Shown here piece after piece: positions 50,729 through 58,749 of a DNA stretch of 61,028 nucleotides (position 1 is its first letter; each line of letters begins with the position of its first letter). The stretch comes from DATGFK01 sp040007395 (GTDB taxonomy: Bacteria > Chloroflexota > Anaerolineae > Aggregatilineales > UBA2796), in contig JBDTVG010000177.1 of NCBI GenBank assembly GCA_040007395.1, positions 1-61,028 on the forward strand, written 5' to 3'. A program made the position numbers and the translations under genes. Under the pieces are notes generated by a model. The model was not told the origin of the DNA. It searched no databases and saw only the letters and a list, made by a program, of their open reading frames with translations.

Positions 50729-53700
50729 CTAGCTAGTTGGCACCGTAACTGTAAACGTTGTTCCAACCCCAACCTGACTTTCAAAGGAGATAGTCCCGCC
50801 ATACACATCAACCGCGCGTTTGACAATGGCGAGGCCAAGGCCCGTTCCCGCAATATTGCCAACATTGCCAGCACGATGAAAGGCTTCAAACAAGCGGGCC
50901 TGATCTTTTTCAGGGATACCTAGACCTCCATCCCGCACGCGGAAAATCACTGATCCCGGTTCGCAAGTTACATCAAATAGTACTTCGCCGCTTGCTGGGG
51001 AGTACTTGACCGCATTCGTTAGCAGGTTGATAAGGATGCGCTGTAACAGGTGCTTATCCGCGACAATATTGTCGCACTGACCGACAGGCGAAAAGATGAC
51101 TCTATGCCCCGGAGAGGCAGTTAACTGAATTTCCTCTACGAGGTCCTTACAAAAGAGTTCCAAGTCCAGCGGTTCAGGCTTGAAAACCAGCAGTCCAGCG
51201 TCCCCTTTGCCAATTGTTAGAACATCATCCAGCATGTCCGTCATGCGCTTCACGGCAACCTCAATTTTCTTAAAATGTTTGTCCAATGCAGGCAAATGTG
51301 TCACATTCGGTGATCGTCTCAGATAAAGTTCGATCAGGCTTCCTGACGATTGAATCGTTGTCAGGGGCGTGCGAAACTCGTGGGAAGCCATAGAGACGAG
51401 TCGCGATTTAATCTGACCGAGTTCTTTTTCCTGCTCCAGAGCGGTGCGTAATTCCTGTTCCAGGTGCTTTTGAGGGGTGTTATCTCGAATGCTACATATC
51501 GCGCCAGCTTCTATCAGGTCATGTTCCTGAATAGCCGCTATGGCAATATCCGCACTAAAGGTACTGCGATCCTTCCGGCACACGACCAACTCGATACGCG
51601 CTGATTGATGACTCTGAACGACTTGCGCTAACGTAGCCTGTAGCCAATGAATTTGGTCAGGTTCCACCAATACATTCATTGATTGGCTATAGACTTCATC
51701 AATCCCGTAGCCGAATTGCATGTTGAAGGCGGGATTACTCTGCTGAATAGAAAGATTGTTATCGAGAATTACAATCGCATCACTGCTATTATTGAGGATA
51801 TTCTCGACCCGCTCTTTGGCTACCCGCAACTCATGTGTCCGCTGCTCGACCCGGTTTTCAAGTTCGAGGGCATAGCGGCGCAGTTCGTCATAAAGTTGGG
51901 CATTTTCAATGGCGATAGCCGCCTGACTGGCGAAGGCTTGCAACCCTTTGGTATCGAGCGGACTGAACCGCTTAGGCTCTGAATCCATGGTGTTCAGGAA
52001 GCCGATAACCTGACCGAGTACCTGGATAGGCGCAGATGCGAGCGAGCGTATCCAGACGGCTTCAGGCCGAGCTTCCCAGCCCGGATAATCCGTTACATCA
52101 TCGATAACAACTGGCAAGTGGGTCTCCAGCATTTGCCGCAGGAGAGGGGCTTCCAGAGGAAAGCGCTCCGTCTTGAAAAAGTCGTCAAGGTCTGCCGGAT
52201 AGCCGCGCCAGTGCGCAATATAAGCCATATTGTCATCAAGGAGCATGATATTGGCTGATTTACAAGCGATAACATGGCTTACGTTTTCCAGAATACGGTT
52301 CATCACCACTGCCGGGTCAAGTACGCTGGTCAGAACAGTCGACGAATCGAGGAGTGCCTCAGCGAGTAGACGCTGTTCACGTTCAGCAGCCTCACTCTCT
52401 TGGAGGGCTTTCCGTGCTCGATTGCGTTCCGTCACATCATGGCTGATACCGACCAGCCCGATGATCCGTCCCGTCTGGTCCCGCAAGGGTACCTTGGTCG
52501 TTAGTACTTCCTTCCTGCTTCCGTCCGCATTGGTAGTCGTGCGTTCAATATTGATTAAGGCTTGACCAGTTTGCATCACCACCAGATCATCATTTTCAAA
52601 GACCGGGGCAAGCTCCTGCTCAAATAGCTCGGCGGCGGTCTTCCCAACTAACATTGACGGCTCAAGTTGAACGGCGTGCGCATGGGCGGCATTGCTCACG
52701 ACAAACCGGCCCGCCAAATCTTTCGTGAAAATGTAATCCGGCAAGTTGTCGATCAGTGTACGAAGCACGTTGCGTTCATTGACCAGTGCTTGATCAGCTT
52801 GTTTGCGATCGGTGATATCATAAAGGATAGCGAGAATATACTCCTGCCTGCCCAGTGTAAATGCTTCTCTCGATACCAGTACCGTTCGTAGGTCGCCAGA
52901 TTTAGTCCGAAATGAGATTTCCATTCCGTATTTTGACTGCAATGGTTGACTGTGCAAGTCGTCTACGATTGCCGTCCGACTCTTGGTATCAGGCCAAATT
53001 CCTAACTCGATGGAGGTTCGGCCTATGATATCTTCACGAGTGTAGCCAATCAAGTTCACGAAGCTGTCATTGATCTCCACGAATCGTCCGTCTTCAAGTG
53101 TGGTGATGCTGATAGCAACAGGACTGAGTTGAAAGACTTTGCTGAATCTTGATTCGGATTGGATTAACGCCTGTTCTGCCCGCTTGCGCTCGGTGATGTC
53201 CGTCGAGACCCCGATGATGCCGATCAACGCACCGCTCGGATCGTAAATGGGGGAATCGGTTACGAGTGCTGGAAAAGGAGTCCCGTCGCGCCGCTGGACG
53301 ACAAATTCCCCGGTCCAGCTTTCACCGTTTCTCAGGTGGCCCATGATCTCAGTCGCCTGCTCCAGTGTCGAACTGCTAATGGTAAGTTCTCCAATGTTTC
53401 GCCCCATCGCTTCTTCTGCTGACCAGCCATAAAGCGATTCAGCAAAACGGTTCCAGTAGATAACCTTTCCTTGCAGGTTTGTCGCAATGACCGCCTGACC
53501 AACCGTATCAAGCAGGTGAGCCTGAAAACGTAATTGCTCGTCTGCACGCTTACGCTCGGTGATGTCCTCGACGATGGATACATACGAGTCATGGTCATCA
53601 GCAAATGAGCGGACCGATGACGACGTAACATTGGTCCAGATCGTCGAGCCGTCCTTATGGATATAACGCTTTTCCATAGAGAAAGACTTGTGTTCACCTG

Positions 53701-55816
53701 AATTGATTTGCTGAAGTTGTTTCCGTTGTGTAGGCAGATCGTCGGGGTGAGTAAACGCATCGAGGGTATGGTTGAGCAATTCTTCTTGGCTATAACCCAT
53801 CATCTTGCAGAAGCGCTGATTAACGAGCACACAGCGACCATCAAGAGTCCATTGGGTCATACCTACTGCTGCTTGGTCAAAGATAGCCTTGAAACGCTGT
53901 TCACTTTCACGCAGTGCAATCTGTGCCTGCCGTTGTTTACTAACGTCACGGAAGACCAAAATAATACCGACAATTGCCCCAGTATCGTCCCGGATCGGCG
54001 CGGCGTTGTGGTCAATATGAAACTTCGTTCCGTCGCGTCCGACTAGGACAGTATGGTTTGCTACACCACTAGCAACTTCCTCACGCATGACCGTGATCGC
54101 GGGATTTTCGATTGGTTTCTGGTTGGTCTCGTCAATAATATGGAAGACTTGTTGCAGATCGCAACCTTTGGCTTCAGCCTGTTTCCAACCAGTCAAGGAC
54201 TCTGCCACTGGATTCATGAAGTCTATATGCCCCTCGGCGTCGCTGGCAATCATTCCATCACCAATACTTGATAGTGTGATCTGTAAGCGCTCGCGCTGCT
54301 CATGCGCCTCCTGATACAGTCGTGAATTGTCAATGGCAATCGCTGCCCGGTGGGCGAGTTCCTCAGCCATCGCTAGGTCGGACTTGTCAAAATGCCGAAC
54401 CGCTTCGGATAACACAAATTGAATGACGCCTAGTGTCCGTCCGTGGGCCACCAGCGGTACCACCATTAGCGAGGCAAAGCCCATCTCCCGCAGGAAAGCC
54501 AGATGTTGATCGTTGAGTGCTCTGCCAACCAGCATGGCATCTGTGATTTCAGGATACAGCTCGGATTTGCCGCTTTGCAGTACCTTCCACACAAGACTCT
54601 TGGTATTAGGTGCTGGCGGGTAATTGCGAGCCACCTCAGATGCCCAAGCAGCTTTGCCCGTGTCCCGATGAGCGAGCGCTACTTCCTGAATAATCCCGTC
54701 TTTGTCAAGGACATGAACAATGCACCAATCGGATAGCGCTGGCACGGCGAGTTGAGCTAGCCGGGTAAACGTAGCCTTATAATTAAGCGATGCTGAGAGC
54801 ATAACGCTGGCTTCGCTCAGGAAGTGACGATCTCGTTCTGCTATATAGCGCTCAGTAGTATTGGTATGTGAAATGACCGCACCGCCAGTGGCACCGACCA
54901 GTGTTGTGACGCGCATAACGAACCAGCGTTGTTTGTGGGGAGAGTGACAAGCATATTCGAATTCGAACTGGCTTTGCGACCCGTTCAATACAGCTTGGAT
55001 ACCGATGAGGACTCGTTGGGCATCTTCGTTACCAATCTTGGCGGATCGCTGACAAACAGCCAGATAGTTAATGCCGATTCCGGTTCGAGCCAGCGTGAGG
55101 TCGCCATTATCGCGGGCAAATTGCTCCCAAGCCTCGTTCACAGCAATAATGTTGCCCGACTTATCTAGCACAGCAAGATGCGCTTCGAGTGAATCCAGTA
55201 CGGTACGGTTAAATTGTGCTAACGCTTCGAGTGCTCGTGCAGCTTGTTCACGCTCAGTAATGTCATGCCAGATAGCAACAGCGCCAGAGACCCTATCTTG
55301 TTCAAACAGAGGCGAAGCGGAGACCAATATAGAAATTTCGCGCCCATCTTGTACGTTAGTAATGATGAAGGGTTCCCCAACCACGACGTTGCCGCGCAGT
55401 GCACGGATCGTCGGCCACTCGTCCGGTATCGCAGGACGCGGATCTGGGTGGGACACTAACACCCGACGATAGATCTCCGTGACGATCTCACCCACCGGAT
55501 TAAATCCAAAAATCGCAACGGCGGCAGGATTGGCCTGAACTGCAACGCCAGCAGCATTATAGACGATGACTGCATCGGTCATCGCCAGAAATATCGCATC
55601 AAGTTTGCCCACTTGCTGTCGATAACGGGTCTCTGACTCTTGAAGCGCTAGTTGTGCCTCGCCCAAGAGGATTGGACGGGCCGTGACCGGGTCAATAAAG
55701 GCATCGATCTCAGTGGGCAGCGCTGCTCGAAGATTCGCTTCAGCGGTGGCGAAACGCCGAATTAATTCTGGGATAAGGTCGTCAGGGCTTTCAGGAAGTA
55801 GTTGATCGCTGCTCAT
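50729..55816 (-). CDS. Giant soluble multi-PAS/GAF sensor histidine kinase
   Basis: 1695 residues, cytoplasmic (no transmembrane helices seen). About eight PAS domains alternate with two GAF domains: PAS at about 65-190 and 200-325, GAF 335-500, PAS 505-635, 640-760, 765-890, 890-1015, 1020-1150, GAF 1160-1320, PAS 1340-1460. Then HisKA with H1479 in ASHEFRTPL and HATPase_c with NLLTNAVKYSP, DGGLGIPEK and GTGLGLAIV. DITERK-type ends close several PAS modules. The N-terminal ~60 residues (LIRRFATAEANLRAALPTEIDAF) are not PAS. ATG overlaps kaiB stop (ATGA), so it is co-translated with kaiB. Confidence 0.93.
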   Translation of the reverse strand: MSSDQLLPESPDDLIPELIRRFATAEANLRAALPTEIDAFIDPVTARPILLGEAQLALQESETRYRQQVGKLDAIFLAMTDAVIVYNAAGVAVQANPAAVAIFGFNPVGEIVTEIYRRVLVSHPDPRPAIPDEWPTIRALRGNVVVGEPFIITNVQDGREISILVSASPLFEQDRVSGAVAIWHDITEREQAARALEALAQFNRTVLDSLEAHLAVLDKSGNIIAVNEAWEQFARDNGDLTLARTGIGINYLAVCQRSAKIGNEDAQRVLIGIQAVLNGSQSQFEFEYACHSPHKQRWFVMRVTTLVGATGGAVISHTNTTERYIAERDRHFLSEASVMLSASLNYKATFTRLAQLAVPALSDWCIVHVLDKDGIIQEVALAHRDTGKAAWASEVARNYPPAPNTKSLVWKVLQSGKSELYPEITDAMLVGRALNDQHLAFLREMGFASLMVVPLVAHGRTLGVIQFVLSEAVRHFDKSDLAMAEELAHRAAIAIDNSRLYQEAHEQRERLQITLSSIGDGMIASDAEGHIDFMNPVAESLTGWKQAEAKGCDLQQVFHIIDETNQKPIENPAITVMREEVASGVANHTVLVGRDGTKFHIDHNAAPIRDDTGAIVGIILVFRDVSKQRQAQIALRESEQRFKAIFDQAAVGMTQWTLDGRCVLVNQRFCKMMGYSQEELLNHTLDAFTHPDDLPTQRKQLQQINSGEHKSFSMEKRYIHKDGSTIWTNVTSSSVRSFADDHDSYVSIVEDITERKRADEQLRFQAHLLDTVGQAVIATNLQGKVIYWNRFAESLYGWSAEEAMGRNIGELTISSSTLEQATEIMGHLRNGESWTGEFVVQRRDGTPFPALVTDSPIYDPSGALIGIIGVSTDITERKRAEQALIQSESRFSKVFQLSPVAISITTLEDGRFVEINDSFVNLIGYTREDIIGRTSIELGIWPDTKSRTAIVDDLHSQPLQSKYGMEISFRTKSGDLRTVLVSREAFTLGRQEYILAILYDITDRKQADQALVNERNVLRTLIDNLPDYIFTKDLAGRFVVSNAAHAHAVQLEPSMLVGKTAAELFEQELAPVFENDDLVVMQTGQALINIERTTTNADGSRKEVLTTKVPLRDQTGRIIGLVGISHDVTERNRARKALQESEAAEREQRLLAEALLDSSTVLTSVLDPAVVMNRILENVSHVIACKSANIMLLDDNMAYIAHWRGYPADLDDFFKTERFPLEAPLLRQMLETHLPVVIDDVTDYPGWEARPEAVWIRSLASAPIQVLGQVIGFLNTMDSEPKRFSPLDTKGLQAFASQAAIAIENAQLYDELRRYALELENRVEQRTHELRVAKERVENILNNSSDAIVILDNNLSIQQSNPAFNMQFGYGIDEVYSQSMNVLVEPDQIHWLQATLAQVVQSHQSARIELVVCRKDRSTFSADIAIAAIQEHDLIEAGAICSIRDNTPQKHLEQELRTALEQEKELGQIKSRLVSMASHEFRTPLTTIQSSGSLIELYLRRSPNVTHLPALDKHFKKIEVAVKRMTDMLDDVLTIGKGDAGLLVFKPEPLDLELFCKDLVEEIQLTASPGHRVIFSPVGQCDNIVADKHLLQRILINLLTNAVKYSPASGEVLFDVTCEPGSVIFRVRDGGLGIPEKDQARLFEAFHRAGNVGNIAGTGLGLAIVKRAVDVYGGTISFESQVGVGTTFTVTVPTS

Positions 55817-56136
55817 GAACAGATTTCAATTCCCAACCCCAGTAGCACTTTCTCTCTGGCACTTAAATCACCGAGCATGGACCACGTCGGTTCGGGAGCG
55901 ACCTTGATGAGGGTCGGGGTAACCAGAACTTTATCCGTTATCGCACGCAGCGGGTCTTGCAGCACATCTACAATCTCAATCTGATGACGTTCAGGCAGGT
56001 ACTCCTGACAAATGTCCATCAGATTGCCGATAGCACGCAGCGAATTAGGCGCGCTACCGGCAACATACAGGCGGAAAATGAAGAGGGCTACCTGTCCAGA
56101 TTCTTTCTGATTATTGTTATCATTGAGTGTGTTCAT
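55813..56136 (-). CDS. kaiB: KaiB clock-type protein
   Basis: 107 residues from ATG 56136 (AGAAG 8 bases upstream); a TTG at 56142 overlapping kaiC's stop as TTGA would add two residues. FIFRLYVAGSAPNSLRAIGNL, IEIVDVLQDPLRAITDKVLVTPTLIKV and MLGDLSAREKVLLGLGIEI match canonical KaiB over its length. The Gly and Asp of the GDLSxREK segment, which affect KaiB fold switching, are retained, as is the cis-Pro-containing TPTL. KaiB binds phosphorylated KaiC in cyanobacteria. The N-terminal ~15 residues are Asn-rich and extra. Confidence 0.92.
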   Translation of the reverse strand: MNTLNDNNNQKESGQVALFIFRLYVAGSAPNSLRAIGNLMDICQEYLPERHQIEIVDVLQDPLRAITDKVLVTPTLIKVAPEPTWSMLGDLSAREKVLLGLGIEICS

Positions 56137-56138
56137 GC

Positions 56139-57881
56139 TCAATCTTCTGACCCTTCGGATTGTGGATAAGGAGCAGTGAGAGAATCGGAGTCAGCGTATC
56201 GCAGGTGCTGCAAATCGTCTTGTCCAGCACGCCATTGGGTTTCCCGTGCTTCGTGGAGGCGTTCCTTTACACGAAACGCAGTCCGCTTGCTATCCAGTTC
56301 TCTGCGGAGCGTCTCAATTCGGCTGCTGATCTCACCTTCATCCACCTCGATTGCCCTCCGTTCCAGTTCAAAATCAGCCTCAAGCTGTACCAGCTCAAGC
56401 TGTGCAGCCTGTTCCTTTTCATGACGTAGCGTACCCATCAGTACTTCGCCACCGGCGGTATATACATCGGTTAGCGTGACTCCCTGATCACTGAGAATCA
56501 GTTCGCGAACTTGATTGGAATGCTGTGTCCCACGTGATTTGATGATAGTTAAGGCCCGGTTACGCTCTCCAGCTTGAATAACATACGACAACTGAATCCA
56601 AGTATCAGCAATGGTTGAGACCTGTAAAGGGGTGTTTTCCGCCTCAAGATCGACACCTTCCAGTAAGCTCGTGCAAACGATGGTGATCCCAGAAGATTTA
56701 GCGAAGCGCAGTAGACGCTCAACTGCCCCCAACGTACTCGGCAAATCACCTGATTTAAGAAGGGCAGACAAGGGGTCGATAGCCAGACATTGAATCCGAT
56801 GCTGAGCAATAAGGCTCTTTAAGATAACCAGATGTTCTGCGGCGCTGTGCGTTACACTTTGTGCCGAGTACATTCGCAATAACCCTGAGTCCACATGAGT
56901 TTTGAGATCGATTCCTACCGATGCCATGTTTCGGATAACTTCATTGGCGGCTTCATCAAAGCTCACATACAATGCTGGTTCTCCACGCTGACAGGCGGCC
57001 TCAACGAAGGCTCCACTCAGTGTCGTTTTTGCCGTGCCGGGTGCGCCAGATACTAGGGTACTGCTGCCCCGGTAATATCCGCCATTTAACATCGTATCTA
57101 GGCGTTGTACACCGGTTGATATGCGTTCGGTGGATACCGGGTAGTCAAGTTCGTTGGGCTTTATGCTCGCGACATCAATGCCAAACGGGGTAATCACCAT
57201 TGGGAATTCATTCTCGGCAAAACTTGATCCGCGATATTTCATAATCTGTATCGTTCTCAACGACACACGATCAATGGTCTGGTGCTTAATTGTCACCACA
57301 CAGTCTGTGATAAATTGCATAAAGCCGTAGCGCTGGGCACCGATACTGCTGCCGTCCTTAGCGGTCATAATACCGGTTAGTTCCGTCTTGGCGAACCAGT
57401 CATGAACACGCAAAATCTCCTGTCGTTCGAGCAGAGGATCATTCAGAGGGATAAGCAATGCGTCAATGGAATCGAATACAACGCGCTTGGCTCCAATCTC
57501 TTTGGCTTTGGCTTCGATAGCTGCCAGCAAACCAATGAGGTCAAACTGGCCTGCCTGTATCGTATCTGCGGGAAGATGGGCATCTAAAAAAAAGAGTTTC
57601 CTATCTTCTAAGGCCCCTAAATCCCAGCCAAAGGTTCTGACGTTCTCAATGAGTCTCTTTGAATCCTCTTCAAAAGCTATAAAGATGCCAGGCTCATCCA
57701 ATTGACGCGCACCATTGACCAGCGTCTGCAAGGCAAAGACCGTCTTGCCAGCCCCCGGGGAGCCTAGTAACAGTGACATCCGGGAGCAGGGCAGCCCTCC
57801 ACCAGTCATCACGTCAAAGCCTTCGATGCCTGTTGGCATTTTCTTCATTTCAGATTTGGCGCTCTGTGGGTGAAATGTCAT
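56139..57881 (-). CDS. kaiC: KaiC-like double RecA ATPase with C-terminal coiled coil
   Basis: 580 residues: CI domain with Walker A GSPGAGKT (40-47), catalytic Glu pair E71-E72 in FIAFEED, and Walker B VVFDSIDAL; CII domain with Walker A GAPGTAKT (279-286) and D309-E310 in YVSFDEA. The CII phosphosites equivalent to S431/T432 of Synechococcus KaiC are kept as S422-T423 in QVSTIADTW. A long Glu/Arg-rich coiled coil (about 485-560) replaces the short KaiA-binding tail. ATG 57881 has AAAGGAG 7 bases upstream. First gene of the kai operon. Confidence 0.94.
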   Translation of the reverse strand: MTFHPQSAKSEMKKMPTGIEGFDVMTGGGLPCSRMSLLLGSPGAGKTVFALQTLVNGARQLDEPGIFIAFEEDSKRLIENVRTFGWDLGALEDRKLFFLDAHLPADTIQAGQFDLIGLLAAIEAKAKEIGAKRVVFDSIDALLIPLNDPLLERQEILRVHDWFAKTELTGIMTAKDGSSIGAQRYGFMQFITDCVVTIKHQTIDRVSLRTIQIMKYRGSSFAENEFPMVITPFGIDVASIKPNELDYPVSTERISTGVQRLDTMLNGGYYRGSSTLVSGAPGTAKTTLSGAFVEAACQRGEPALYVSFDEAANEVIRNMASVGIDLKTHVDSGLLRMYSAQSVTHSAAEHLVILKSLIAQHRIQCLAIDPLSALLKSGDLPSTLGAVERLLRFAKSSGITIVCTSLLEGVDLEAENTPLQVSTIADTWIQLSYVIQAGERNRALTIIKSRGTQHSNQVRELILSDQGVTLTDVYTAGGEVLMGTLRHEKEQAAQLELVQLEADFELERRAIEVDEGEISSRIETLRRELDSKRTAFRVKERLHEARETQWRAGQDDLQHLRYADSDSLTAPYPQSEGSED

Positions 57882-57955
57882 ACGATAGCTCCTTTTAGGA
57901 TTACCTATTTATTTCGGTATGCAGCATCGTTGGGCTTGTCCCTGAACCCTAGATG

Positions 57956-57973
57956 CCCCGCCTTTAGGCGTGG
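57956..57973 (+). repeat. Hairpin resembling an IS200/IS605-type element end
   Basis: CCCCGCCTTTAGGCGTGG folds to a 7-bp stem with one mismatch and loop TTTA. The minus-strand context (CACGCCTAAAGGCGGGGC, then CATCTAGGGTTCA) is reminiscent of the right-end hairpin of IS200/IS605 elements and of the scaffold RNA of their TnpB proteins. No tnpA or tnpB is present, so it may be a scar or simply a leader hairpin of kaiC. Confidence 0.3.
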
Positions 57974-58031
57974 AGAGTACGTCACCCCCGCCATTGTCTC
58001 TTGATCCCCATCACAGGTAGCGTAGGAACAG

Positions 58032-58238
58032 TTATCTTGACCGGTTTATCGGGAGCCAGTTGCCTCGGTGAGAAGCGGTCCCGGTGTTTGAAGATTGTAG
58101 AATGATCAGGTTCGGTTTGATTTTGCGCACTTCAGGCAAGTCTGAATTGAGGAAAAGCTGGAGAAATACTGCACAGTCGTTGGTCCCTAAGATTTCCTGA
58201 AATAGCGCCAAAATGTCATCCGAATCGCTGATAACCAA
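58032..58238 (-). pseudogene. Possible truncated response-regulator receiver
   Basis: 68 residues (TTG start) reading VISDSDDILALFQEIL ... LPEVRKIKPNLIILQSS. This resembles the first half of a REC domain (acidic pocket DSDD, then helix, then beta-3 NLIILQSS where D is expected and is replaced). The phosphoacceptor Asp is missing and there is no room for the rest. Could be chance. Confidence 0.3.
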
Positions 58239-58749
58239 GTTACGTCTGGACCTGCTGCTAACCTAGCTAGCAGGTCTATCTCATCCATTGGTGCTGCGAC
58301 ACACAATGGTCAAACAAAGAATGGGATCTGTTAATGAACTTAGCAGATTTCAGTGTAGCAAATTATTGGATAACTTACAAATACGGTTATGAATCTGTTA
58401 GCAAACTAACCTTGCTTGTAATTTTCTTGCTACAGAACAAGTGCCATAAATGCTCGGCGAGTTGCAACGGGGGTATGCAGGTCGGCAAGCCCTCGCCTTT
58501 GGCTGCTGAGTGGAGATTATTCAGGGGTGAGTCATATTTGTGATAACTTGTGGAATCTCGACGGTTGCAATGAGGTTATACTAAGTTATTAACTCTCTTT
58601 CCAAAAGTGCAGCAGCTAGGCGTGTAGATACTTGGGGCGACAACTTCCACCATTGCACGTTCACTATACTCAGGCTTTCTGTCGCGAATATCTTTCACTA
58701 AGAGCTTCATCGCAGCACACAGCTTCCTTATAGCGGATTGGTTGAAAGC

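Larger units (their letters stand above)
57882..58749. other. Divergent region between kaiC and the hybrid kinase
   Basis: 868 bases between divergent genes. It contains the kaiC ribosome site (AAAGGAG), the hairpin at 57956-57973, the putative receiver fragment at 58032-58238, and about 400 bases without an assignable feature. Promoters for both directions must lie here. I see no convincing -35/-10 pair. Confidence 0.4.

Noticed and set aside
58440..58560. Possible riboswitch or structured RNA before the hybrid kinase
   Set aside because: GC-rich short repeats are present, but I could not fit the conserved core of c-di-GMP or other common riboswitches.
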